Below the pieces are notes generated by a model, which was not told the origin of the DNA, did not search any database, and saw only the letters and a list, made by a program, of their open reading frames with translations. From Bacteroidales bacterium UBA3663 (GTDB taxonomy: Bacteria; Bacteroidota; Bacteroidia; Bacteroidales; UBA3663), in contig DFJU01000067.1 in assembly GCA_002373755.1 (NCBI GenBank), positions 12,627-34,322 on the forward strand: 21,696 bases of DNA, in the 5' to 3' direction. Made by a program: the position numbers and the translations under genes. Numbering within the stretch: position 1 is the stretch's first letter; every line of letters begins with the position of its first letter. This document shows positions 9,264-16,529 of the stretch, one piece after another.

Positions 9264-11351
9264 ATGAAGAAAATCCTCAACGCATTGATGCTGCTTTGCG
9301 CGGTGTCGCTGGTGGGTTGTGCCACGACTCACATCATGAATCCCGAATCTGTCGCCTGCGTGAACTTCGGTTCAGACGAAGGTTTGACGGCCAATGAGGT
9401 CGTCCGCAACAGCAAGGAGACCGTCATCCACTTCACGATGAACTATCGGCCGAAAGAGAAATTCCGTTACGGTTCGGACAGCTACCTGATTGACGAGGTC
9501 GGTCGGCGTTATGCCTTGATTTCGGCCGATGGCATTGAACTGGACAAGTGGGTCAAGGCCGACAGCAGTGTCGTGAACTTCACGATGCACTTTGAGCCAT
9601 TGGCCAAGGACGTTAAGGTCTTTGACTTCGTCGAGGGAGATGTGGAGCGCGCCTTCGGATTGTTGGGCATCCGCGACAAGAAATCGAAGCACGAAATCCC
9701 GACCTTGCAGGAAGTCTTATCGGCCAATCCCTACACCGTGCCCGATGACTGGTTTCGGCGCGACACCGTCACCGTGCGGGGCCGCATCGAGGGCTACGAC
9801 GCCGAAAAGTTCGGGTTCAGCACGATGCAATGTTCTTGCGATAATGTCTTTGAAATGAACAGCAATGTGCAGGTAATCGAGATTGCGGCCGATGGCTCGT
9901 TTGAAAAGAAGTTTGCGGCCGATTATCCTGTTTGGGCATCTTTCCGTGCCGACAAGACAAAGGTCGGATTCCGCGAAATTCAATTCTTTGTGCGTCCGGG
10001 CGAGACGGTCGATGTCACTGTGCGCAAGAACGACAAGGGGAAGTACGAGTGTTTCTATGGCGATGGCAGCAGCAAGGATGTGGAGCGTCTGCTGAAATCG
10101 AAGCTGTACCTGTATGATGTCGTTTCGCCGTTAATCAAATTCAAGGGCAAGATTGCCGAGATTGCCCCGTTGGCCGATTCTGTTTGGAACAACCTGTTGT
10201 GGCGCGCCCAGACGGTTGCCCGACGGGAAAAGTTTACGCCGCAAGAGGTGCAGATGGCATTGGCCGAAGCCCAAAGTACCTTTGCCTATGGTGTTTTGAC
10301 TTTTGCCATGCACGATGAAACGTCTTGTATGAGGAAGGACGAAAGGGGCGTTTATCATGGCGACGATATTATCGACAGCACTGAGTGGCTTGCTTTGCGC
10401 GACATGAAATATTATGAGCCTTTGCATCGTGTTGATTTCGACAATCCGCTGCTGTTAGCCACAAACCGATTCAGTGGCATGGAAAACCGCGTAGAATATG
10501 CCAGACCCTATCGGAACTACGAAAATGATTCTTTGACCGGAAGAAAAATTGAATATCGGGGCAAGACATATTATGAGTCGTCACGCTTTAATGAGAAGCA
10601 AAAACTGAAGAATTTTGCTCGTGGCTATCGAGAATTGATGGGTTGTGAGTATGATAATCTATTGACGCAGATTTGCGTCTGTAGAAGGATAAAATATTCA
10701 GCCAATCAAGTTTGGCAGCAGCATGAAGACCGCAAGAATGAGATTTTGGCCGACACCACGCTGACCGAAGATGCGCGGAAAGCACGTATTGACAGTCTGG
10801 TGTGCATCAGCAACATGATGCCCGACGTCCTGCCCTTGTTCAAGCATCCGTATGTGCGGGAGAAAATGGAGCAATTCTATGCCGAAAAGATGGCGCATCA
10901 GGAAATGACGACCCCGTTGCCCGACAAGAATTGGGCGGCAGATTTCGTCCGTGCCTACAACGCGAAATATCCAGGCCGATACCTTGTTTTCGACTTCTGG
11001 GGAATGGGCTGCGCTCCATGCCGTGGAGCCATTGAGCGGAGTAAGTCGAACCGAGCCGAGATTGCCAAGCGCGATGATGTGAAACTCGTTTTCGTGGCTG
11101 AAGAGCGCACCCCGGGCGGCAGCGATGCCTATAAGAAATACGTCGAAAAATGGTTGGCCGACGAGGAAACCGTCACTCTTTCCTCCGACGAGTTTTCCCG
11201 CTTGCGTGAGCTGTTCCGCTTCAACGGCATTCCACACTACGAGACCATCACACCAAGCGGCCGCCGTGTGCGCGACGACTTGCAGTTGAATATGTCTGGC
11301 AATTATTTCCAATCCAATTTTGACCGCATGAAGGAGAGCGTGAAGGAATAA
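9264..11351 (+). CDS. Lipoprotein with C-terminal TlpA-like thioredoxin domain (paralog 2, CAPC)
   Basis: A 695-residue paralog of the preceding protein. The signal MKKILNALMLLCAVSLVGC has a good lipobox (LVGC) with Cys19 as lipid anchor. Long stretches are near identical to paralog 1, such as KETVIHFTMNYRPKEKFRYG, YALISADGIELDKW and HFEPLAKDVKVFDF. The central region (about residues 350-450) diverges strongly. The thioredoxin domain retains FDFWGMGCAPCR, with C583/C586 and Ala in place of Gly between the cysteines, and the cis-Pro loop GIPHYE. The changed inter-cysteine dipeptide may alter redox potential. The gene is last in the run, and an intrinsic terminator follows 10 bp after the stop. 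Confidence 0.9.
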   Translation: MKKILNALMLLCAVSLVGCATTHIMNPESVACVNFGSDEGLTANEVVRNSKETVIHFTMNYRPKEKFRYGSDSYLIDEVGRRYALISADGIELDKWVKADSSVVNFTMHFEPLAKDVKVFDFVEGDVERAFGLLGIRDKKSKHEIPTLQEVLSANPYTVPDDWFRRDTVTVRGRIEGYDAEKFGFSTMQCSCDNVFEMNSNVQVIEIAADGSFEKKFAADYPVWASFRADKTKVGFREIQFFVRPGETVDVTVRKNDKGKYECFYGDGSSKDVERLLKSKLYLYDVVSPLIKFKGKIAEIAPLADSVWNNLLWRAQTVARREKFTPQEVQMALAEAQSTFAYGVLTFAMHDETSCMRKDERGVYHGDDIIDSTEWLALRDMKYYEPLHRVDFDNPLLLATNRFSGMENRVEYARPYRNYENDSLTGRKIEYRGKTYYESSRFNEKQKLKNFARGYRELMGCEYDNLLTQICVCRRIKYSANQVWQQHEDRKNEILADTTLTEDARKARIDSLVCISNMMPDVLPLFKHPYVREKMEQFYAEKMAHQEMTTPLPDKNWAADFVRAYNAKYPGRYLVFDFWGMGCAPCRGAIERSKSNRAEIAKRDDVKLVFVAEERTPGGSDAYKKYVEKWLADEETVTLSSDEFSRLRELFRFNGIPHYETITPSGRRVRDDLQLNMSGNYFQSNFDRMKESVKE

Positions 11352-11361
11352 ACAACAAACA

Positions 11362-11398
11362 ACGGACGGCGACCTTGCATCGGTCATCGTCCGTTTTT
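11362..11398 (+). terminator. Intrinsic terminator after the lipoprotein pair
   Basis: A 13-position stem (left arm 11362-11374 ACGGACGGCGACC, right arm 11382-11394 GGTCATCGTCCGT) has one mismatch and one G-T pair, a 7-nt loop, and then a T run to 11398. It lies right after the stop at 11351. The gene beyond is convergent and ends at 11426. Confidence 0.85.
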
Positions 11399-11425
11399 CG
11401 GTTTGCTACGCGGATTTCGTCTTGA

Positions 11426-11941
11426 TTACTTCGCGCTTTCGGCTTGTGGGGCAGAGGCATCGGCCAACGCCTTTTCGGCTGCGACCTTTTCGGCCTGCTT
11501 GCGGATGCGCTCCTCCTCGGCGAATGCCTCGGGACGGTAGAGCGGCTTCATGAAGCGGATGGAGATGACGAACTCCGAGATGAGGAAGGCCAGGAAACAG
11601 AGGCCGCCGATGCGCAGTTCGACCGTAGTCCAGCTCGTGCCGTTGACCGGAGCAAATGCCTCGCGCACGGTGGTCATGTCGTTGATCTGCGACGTGCAGA
11701 ACAGGATGAGGAACAGGCTGTAGAGCAGGACGACGCCCGGTGCGGCGAAGAACCACCAGTTCACGTGCGTCTTCACTTTGAGCATGAGCAGTTCGAGCAT
11801 CTGGGCGATGGCTTCGAGCATAAGCAGGCCGCCAAGCAGTTGCGGGATGTAGTTGATGATATCCTCGGGATGGAACATGAGGACGAATCCGAAGCCGGCG
11901 GCATAGGCGACGCGCAGCAGGAAGCTGATCAAGTGGTGCAT
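11426..11941 (-). CDS. Four-helix inner-membrane protein, possibly DUF308-like
   Basis: A 171-residue integral membrane protein with four predicted transmembrane helices: about residues 5-24, 30-53, 62-83 and 107-128. A charged Ala/Glu/Lys-rich cytoplasmic-looking tail follows (AEEERIRKQAEKVAAEKALA). Size and the short repeated hydrophobic pairs are like DUF308/HdeD-type proteins, but no diagnostic motif is visible, so the family is a guess. The ATG at 11941-11939 is chosen because it starts at the first helix. The gene is transcribed alone, convergent with the lipoprotein pair and divergent from tRNA-Ser, from a TAATTTTG box about 135 bp upstream. Confidence 0.8.
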   Translation of the reverse strand: MHHLISFLLRVAYAAGFGFVLMFHPEDIINYIPQLLGGLLMLEAIAQMLELLMLKVKTHVNWWFFAAPGVVLLYSLFLILFCTSQINDMTTVREAFAPVNGTSWTTVELRIGGLCFLAFLISEFVISIRFMKPLYRPEAFAEEERIRKQAEKVAAEKALADASAPQAESAK

Positions 11942-12004
11942 ATCGATTTAGTTGTTTTAGGTTGATGAATCGGTGACGTGGCCGATGGCTTTATTCGCCG
12001 TTTT

Positions 12005-12042
12005 CTGTACAATAAGCCTCGATGTAGGCCCTGTACAATAAG
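12005..12042. repeat. Pair of 12-bp direct repeats in the 5' leader of the membrane protein gene
   Basis: CTGTACAATAAG occurs exactly at 12005-12016 and 12031-12042, a 26-bp period. It lies between the promoter box (12075-12082, minus strand) and the start of the membrane protein gene. Each copy contains the palindrome TGTACA. Operator sites or leftover repeat units are both possible. Confidence 0.6.
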
Positions 12043-12074
12043 GTCGCGGCGGCATCGGCCGAAAAAAGCGACTG

Positions 12075-12082
12075 CAAAATTA
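12075..12082 (-). promoter_or_regulatory. -7 box for the four-helix membrane protein gene
   Basis: On the minus strand TAATTTTG fits TAnnTTTG. A TTGACA word lies upstream at a shorter than usual distance. The implied 5' leader is about 130 nt and contains the CTGTACAATAAG repeats. Confidence 0.5.
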
Positions 12083-12129
12083 CGGAATTTTTGTGTCAAT
12101 AAATAATTTTTCCAAAAAATAGCTTTCAC

Positions 12130-12163
12130 TTTGTGCGCCCGAAAGTTTTATTCACTATCTTCG
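12130..12163 (+). promoter_or_regulatory. Promoter for tRNA-Ser
   Basis: TTTG (12130-12133) and TATCTTCG (12156-12163, one mismatch to TAnnTTTG) are separated by 22 bp, close to normal spacing. The -7 box ends 16 bp before the tRNA 5' end. Confidence 0.55.
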
Positions 12164-12179
12164 CACCCGCAAAAATCGA

Positions 12180-12268
12180 GGAAAGATGCCAGAGTGGTCG
12201 AATGGACCGCACTCGAAATGCGGCAAGCGGGTCACACTGCTTCCAGGGTTCGAATCCCTGTCTTTCCG
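12180..12268 (+). tRNA. tRNA-Ser, anticodon CGA
   Basis: An 89-nt class II tRNA. The acceptor arms GGAAAGA (12180-12186) and TCTTTCC (12261-12267) pair, with discriminator G12268. The anticodon stem CCGCA/TGCGG encloses the loop CTCGAAA with anticodon CGA at 12214-12216, which reads UCG codons. The T arm CAGGG/CCCTG encloses TTCGAAT. The long variable arm (AAGC paired with GCTT) is typical of serine tRNAs. CCA is not encoded. The gene has its own promoter and a downstream terminator. Confidence 0.97.
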
Positions 12269-12391
12269 CTTCAAACGCTCAAAGTGAAAACTTTGGGCGT
12301 TTTCGTTTTCAGACAGGATTCTCACCCTGGAGGGTTGTTCCGCTTTCGCTCCACGCGAGCTGTTGCTCGGAGCGAATCCCTGTCTTTCCGC
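12251..12391. repeat. 19-bp direct repeat of the tRNA-Ser 3' end
   Basis: CGAATCCCTGTCTTTCCGC, the T-loop and acceptor 3' strand of tRNA-Ser (12251-12269), recurs exactly at 12373-12391. Flanking sequence on either side differs. Exact duplication of a tRNA 3' end is the usual footprint of integrase-mediated insertion, although the 103 bp between copies hold no integrase. It could be the scar of an excised element or a degraded tandem tRNA copy. Confidence 0.7.
12273..12305 (+). terminator. Intrinsic terminator after tRNA-Ser
   Basis: AAACGCTCAAAGT (12273-12285) pairs with ACTTTGGGCGTTT (12290-12302) around a GAAA tetraloop, a 13-bp stem with one wobble pair. It lies 4 nt after the tRNA. The following T run is short (TTTC), so the stem rather than the tail makes the case. 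Confidence 0.7.
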
Positions 12392-12396
12392 GAGGG

Positions 12397-12427
12397 AGTT
12401 CAAGGTGTTTCGCCTTGGACTTTTTTT
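12397..12427 (+). terminator. Second intrinsic terminator, after the tRNA 3'-end copy
   Basis: AGTTCAAGG (12397-12405) pairs with CCTTGGACT (12413-12421) with one wobble pair, followed by seven T in total. It stands 5 bp after the duplicated tRNA 3' end, where a second tRNA copy would have ended. Confidence 0.7.
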
Positions 12428-12477
12428 GTGCCTCTCGCAGAGTGTAAGTTAGTGGAATGGAGTTTTTGCCTTTTTCT

Positions 12478-12624
12478 GAACGCTGATGACGCGGATGGAA
12501 CGGATTTGGACTGATTGGATTTTTGGTTGAATCAAGGCGTTATGCAAAGATTTTCGTTTGTCGGACATGAAATAAATCCGTTTTTATCCGTTCAATCGGT
12601 GTTATCCGCGTTCTATCCGCGTTC
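12478..12624. repeat. Diverged inverted repeat of GCGGAT-type units upstream of the pectate lyase gene
   Basis: The plus-strand stretch 12478-12507 (GAACGCTGATGACGCGGATG then GAACGGATTT) is approximately the reverse complement of 12574-12624 (AAATCCG, ATCCGTTCAATCGG and two ATCCGCGTTC units). GCGGAT/ATCCGC words repeat within each arm. This looks like an intergenic REP-like repeat pair. It extends the non-coding gap 12269-12682, which otherwise holds the tRNA repeat and two terminators; no gene is supported there. Confidence 0.5.
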
Positions 12625-12653
12625 CGCATTTTCCAACATTGGCCAAAAAAAAT

Positions 12654-12661
12654 TATATTTG
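12654..12661 (+). promoter_or_regulatory. -7 box for the pectate lyase gene
   Basis: A perfect TATATTTG lies 21 bp before the ATG at 12683. No good TTTG is present at -33 spacing. Its position also argues that the upstream in-frame ATG at 12515 is not the real start. Confidence 0.55.
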
Positions 12662-12682
12662 CGCGAAAATTTAAAGATATAC

Positions 12683-14407
12683 ATGAAAATATCGCGCTTG
12701 CTCACATCCTTTTTGCTGATTTACAGCGGATTGAAGCTGCCCGTCGCGGCGCAGCCAGAGCCATCGCCGACGTCGGGCGAGGAGGTTAAGGCTTGTATGT
12801 TGCGCGCTACGCGGTTTATGATGGACTCAATCAGCTATCAAGGCGCATTTGTGTGGAGCTACTTGCCCGACCTGTCACGCTTTTGGGGCGAAATCGAGGC
12901 CTTGCACCGCACCACCGTGTGGATACAGCCGCCGGGCACCCCTTCGATGGGCCAGATTCTGCTCGATGCCTATCATGCCACGGGCGACGAGTACTACTAC
13001 GAGCAGGCGCGGCGTGTGGCCGATGTGCTGATCCGCGTGCAGCATCCCGAGGGCGGATGGAACTACGTGGAGGATTTGGCCGGCGAGGACTCGCTGAAGG
13101 TCTTCTACGCGACTATCGGGCGGCAGGCGTGGCGTCTGGAGGAGTTCCAGCACTACTATGGCAACATCACGTTCGATGATGAGGCAACCTCATTGGCCGC
13201 AAAATTCCTGCTCCGCCTGTATCTGGACAAGCGCGATGCCGAGGTGGGCAAGGCAGTTGACCGCGTCATCCGGCTGATGCTCGACAGCCAGTATCCGAAT
13301 GGCGGTTGGCCGCAACGCTATCCGCTTCGGTTCGACCATCCGTTCCGAGGCAAGAAGGACTATTCATCGTTCGTCACGTTGAACGACGACGTCATGATCG
13401 ACAACATCGACTTCCTCATCCAGTGCTATCAGGCGTTGGGTCGCACCGACCTGCTGGAGCCGATACACCGCGCCATGTATCTGCTGGCCGACCTGCAGCA
13501 GCCCGCACCCTTGGCCGGCTGGTCCGACCAGTATGAAAGCAATGAACTGTCGCCCGCACATGCCCGCAGCTACGAGCCGCGCTCCATCAACACCGGCGTG
13601 ACCATGAACATGATCCGGACAATGTGCAACTACTATTGTCTGACGGGCGACGAACGCTTTCTGGAGGGAGTTCCATCGGCCATCAGATTCATTGACTCGC
13701 TGCGCCTTTCGCCCGAAGACGAGGAGCGATGGGGACGTCCGCGCCGCCGTGAGGAGGACATCCTGGTGCCGCGTTTCCTGCGTCCGGAAGATGGCGTGCC
13801 GCTCTACGTGCACCGCAAGGGCAGCAATGTGGGCAATGGCCGATACTACACCGATCAGGACATCAGCCGCACCATCGTACACTACAGTTCGGCGCTCTAC
13901 GTGAATACGCACGAGCTGTCCGACCGCTACGAGGAGCTGCTGTCAACCCCCAAGGAGAAGCTCACCAACCTTTCGCCGCTGCTCTATCCAGAGCGCAACA
14001 GCGCAGTGCCGCGTTTCTACTACGGGCCAGGGTCGTTGCGCATGAATCCGCGTTACCCGCGCGAGGCCGACGAAATCATCCGCGCACAGAGTCCGTCGGG
14101 CGCATGGATTTTCCCGCTCGACCGCATCAGTCATCCCTACAGGCCGATGCCAGACGACCAGCCCGAGAGCGACGACAGCTCGTTCGAATCGACCAACGAG
14201 GGCGACGAGTTCGACACCTCGACCTACTATCCGACAGAGCCCGTCGAAGGCATCTCGACGCACGTCTATATCCGGCTGATGACATCGCTCATCGAATACC
14301 TGCGCTTCGATTGCGACACGACGGCCGACAGCATCGGCAAACAGGCGCATCACCGTCGGCCAAGGCTGCTCAGATTCCGCCACAGGCATGATGACTTTAA
14401 GAGATAA
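12683..14407 (+). CDS. Pectate lyase-like protein (PL10 / PelA-type), secreted
   Basis: A 574-residue protein resembling family 10 pectate lyases, (alpha/alpha)-toroid enzymes that cleave polygalacturonate by beta-elimination. The start at 12683 gives a proper signal peptide (MKISRLLTSFLLIYSGLKLP, cleavage after VAA near residue 23). The upstream in-frame ATG would add 56 residues from the REP-like repeat. The family-like core includes PEGGWNYVEDLAGEDSLK, a FDDEATSLAAKFLLRLY segment, and NGGWPQRYPLRFDHPFRGKK followed by FVTLNDDVMIDNIDFL, where the ND pair is typical. The C-terminal third (about residue 400 on) is less family-like and ends in a basic His/Arg-rich tail. No sugar-uptake genes of a pectin utilisation locus are adjacent, so pectin as substrate is inferred from family only. 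Confidence 0.8.
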   Translation: MKISRLLTSFLLIYSGLKLPVAAQPEPSPTSGEEVKACMLRATRFMMDSISYQGAFVWSYLPDLSRFWGEIEALHRTTVWIQPPGTPSMGQILLDAYHATGDEYYYEQARRVADVLIRVQHPEGGWNYVEDLAGEDSLKVFYATIGRQAWRLEEFQHYYGNITFDDEATSLAAKFLLRLYLDKRDAEVGKAVDRVIRLMLDSQYPNGGWPQRYPLRFDHPFRGKKDYSSFVTLNDDVMIDNIDFLIQCYQALGRTDLLEPIHRAMYLLADLQQPAPLAGWSDQYESNELSPAHARSYEPRSINTGVTMNMIRTMCNYYCLTGDERFLEGVPSAIRFIDSLRLSPEDEERWGRPRRREEDILVPRFLRPEDGVPLYVHRKGSNVGNGRYYTDQDISRTIVHYSSALYVNTHELSDRYEELLSTPKEKLTNLSPLLYPERNSAVPRFYYGPGSLRMNPRYPREADEIIRAQSPSGAWIFPLDRISHPYRPMPDDQPESDDSSFESTNEGDEFDTSTYYPTEPVEGISTHVYIRLMTSLIEYLRFDCDTTADSIGKQAHHRRPRLLRFRHRHDDFKR

Positions 14408-14412
14408 TTTCT

Positions 14413-14474
14413 CAAGAATTTGAAAATTGGAGATTTGAATTACCAATACGGATTCTGAAATTCTATAATTCTTG
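14413..14474. repeat. Short inverted repeat between pectate lyase and HD-phosphodiesterase genes
   Basis: CAAGAATT (14413-14420) and AATTCTTG (14467-14474) are exact inverted copies flanking an AT-rich spacer that contains GAAAATT/GATTTGAATT-like words. It might form a weak hairpin ahead of the next gene. No T run follows, so I do not call a terminator. Confidence 0.4.
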
Positions 14475-14491
14475 GGCAAAAAAACGCACTT

Positions 14492-16528
14492 ATGCAGAAT
14501 AGACGAAAACTTTCCATCCAGCAGATCGTCGTGCGCGCCATCTTCCTGTTGGGCGCAGTGGTGCTGATCGACTATGTCTTCCCGCAGCACGAGGCCTTCC
14601 GCTACGAATATGAAGTGGGCAAGCCGTGGCGCTACGGCGAACTGACGACCAATTCCGACTTCCCGGTCTATTATCCCGACACCATCATCCAGCGCATGGA
14701 GGACAGCCTGCGCCGCGAGGTGGCACCCATCTTTGTGGCCGACACCGCTCTGGTGACCGACGTGATGCACCGCATGAACCGCGAACATGCCGTCTTGTCC
14801 GATGCCGCATTCCGCAACCTCAGCATCCGCCTGATGGGCTACTACGCGAATGGCATCATCTCCAATCCCGACAAGAACAGGCTTATGGCCGACGGGTTTG
14901 CCGTGGCGCGCATCGCATCGGACAAGAACACGCTGCACGTCGTTGCGGCCGACAGCATCTGGAGCGAAAAACAGGTCTATGAGGCATTGGCCGACGATTC
15001 GCTCTATGCTACCGACTATCGCCAAATCGCCTCGTTGCAGGACTATGTCGAGGCCAACCTGCGGCTTGACTCATCGGCCATGAACCGCGAATACCGCGAG
15101 CTGCGCAAGACCATCTCGACCAGCTACCGCGTCATCTATGCCGGCACGCGAATCATCGACCGTGGCCAGATTGTCGATGCCGCTACGCTCGACGTGCTCG
15201 ACTCGTACAAGCGGTTCCAGCAGGAGCGTCATGCCGAGGCCAAGACGAACGTCTGGATGCACGTCGGCCAAGTGGCTCTCATCGGCATCATATTGGGCAG
15301 TCTGTTGGGCTTCCTGTTCCTGTTCCGCAAGTGGCACCACGAGAAGCAGGCCTACACGCTGATTGCCGTGAGCATGGTGACGGTGATGGTGCTGCTCACC
15401 GCCGTGGCGCGTCATCTGTTCATCACGGGCGGCGTCTATCTGGTGCCCATCGGCGTGACGACCATCGTGTTGGCCACGTTCCACGGCTCGCGCACGGCCT
15501 ATTGGTGCCACATGGTGATGGCCCTGCTCTGTTCGTTCATCGCGCCGTCGCACTTCGAGTATCTTGTGGTGCAGAGCGTCGTCGGCATCATGATCATCTT
15601 CTGCCTGAACGACGGCATGAACGACCGCGCCCAGCTGCTGCGCGTCTGCATCATCGCCGCCGTGACCTATCCGCTGGTCTATTGCGCCTACACGTTGTCC
15701 AACGAGGGCACTCTGGAGCGCGTGCCGTGGGTCATCTACGTGATGATGCTGTGCAACGCCCTGCTGCTGATGAGTTCGTATCTGATAATCTTCGCGCTCG
15801 AAAGGGCATTCGGCTTCATGTCGGGCGTCACGTTGGTCGAACTCTGCAACCTCGGCCAAGGCTTGCTGCTGCGCCTGTCGAAAGAGGCACCCGGCACGTT
15901 CCAGCACTCGCTCCAGGTGGCCAACCTCACGGCTGCTGCGGCCGAAGCCATCGGAGCCAAGTCGCAGCTCGTCCGTACCGGTGCGCTATACCACGACATC
16001 GGCAAACTGTGGAATCCGCTCTACTTCACCGAAAACCAGATGGGCGGCAATCCGCACGAGAAACTGTCGATTGAGGAATCGGTCGAAATCATCAAGAAAC
16101 ACGTCACAGAGGGCCTGAAAATGGCCGAAAAGGCCAATCTGCCGCTTGACATCCGCCGCTTCATCGCCACGCATCACGGCCGTGGCGTGGTCAAGTACTT
16201 CTACGTGACTTGGTGCAATGCCCATCCGGGCGAGGAACCCGACATGGAGGCGTTCACCTACATCGGCCCCGACCCCGAGTCGCGCGAGGAGGCGCTGCTC
16301 ATGATGGGCGACGGCATCGAGGCGGCATCCAAGAGCCTGAAGGAGTATAACGAAGCGGCGTTCCGCAAGCTGGTCAACGGCATTGTCGATGGCCTTGTCG
16401 CGTCCGGCCGCCTGAACAATGCGCGCATCACGTTGCAGGAGATCCAGATTGCCAAAGAGTCGTTCATCCTCGGCCTCGAATCCATCTATCATGCCCGCAT
16501 TGCCTATCCCGAACTGAAACAATCGTGA
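14492..16528 (+). CDS. pgpH: 7TM-HD membrane phosphodiesterase, PgpH type (presumed c-di-AMP hydrolase)
   Basis: A 678-residue protein with PgpH architecture: an N-terminal transmembrane helix (about residues 13-30), a large extracytoplasmic domain (about 31-255), a block of about seven membrane helices (about 258-455) and a C-terminal cytoplasmic HD domain. HD-domain metal ligands are visible: H472 in GTFQHSLQVANL, the H501-D502 pair in ALYHDIGKLW, and H561/H562 in ATHHGRG. In characterised members this class hydrolyses the second messenger c-di-AMP, so cell-wall, osmotic or potassium homeostasis is the likely setting. The next gene starts 1 nt after its stop, implying translational coupling. 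Confidence 0.9.
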   Translation: MQNRRKLSIQQIVVRAIFLLGAVVLIDYVFPQHEAFRYEYEVGKPWRYGELTTNSDFPVYYPDTIIQRMEDSLRREVAPIFVADTALVTDVMHRMNREHAVLSDAAFRNLSIRLMGYYANGIISNPDKNRLMADGFAVARIASDKNTLHVVAADSIWSEKQVYEALADDSLYATDYRQIASLQDYVEANLRLDSSAMNREYRELRKTISTSYRVIYAGTRIIDRGQIVDAATLDVLDSYKRFQQERHAEAKTNVWMHVGQVALIGIILGSLLGFLFLFRKWHHEKQAYTLIAVSMVTVMVLLTAVARHLFITGGVYLVPIGVTTIVLATFHGSRTAYWCHMVMALLCSFIAPSHFEYLVVQSVVGIMIIFCLNDGMNDRAQLLRVCIIAAVTYPLVYCAYTLSNEGTLERVPWVIYVMMLCNALLLMSSYLIIFALERAFGFMSGVTLVELCNLGQGLLLRLSKEAPGTFQHSLQVANLTAAAAEAIGAKSQLVRTGALYHDIGKLWNPLYFTENQMGGNPHEKLSIEESVEIIKKHVTEGLKMAEKANLPLDIRRFIATHHGRGVVKYFYVTWCNAHPGEEPDMEAFTYIGPDPESREEALLMMGDGIEAASKSLKEYNEAAFRKLVNGIVDGLVASGRLNNARITLQEIQIAKESFILGLESIYHARIAYPELKQS

Positions 16529-16529
16529 A

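Noticed and set aside
12131..12514. Plus-strand frame of 127 codons over the tRNA-Ser region
   Set aside because: It runs through the tRNA, two terminators and the repeats, with no protein-like features.
12515..12682. Upstream ATG extending the pectate lyase by 56 residues
   Set aside because: It would bury the signal peptide and read through the REP-like repeat and promoter box. ATG 12683 gives a normal export signal.
2500..14000. Frequent GGCCGAT/ATCGGCC words as a possible oriented chromosome motif
   Set aside because: Both orientations are common, and most copies fall on Ala-Asp or similar codons in GC-rich genes. I see no clear strand bias beyond gene direction.
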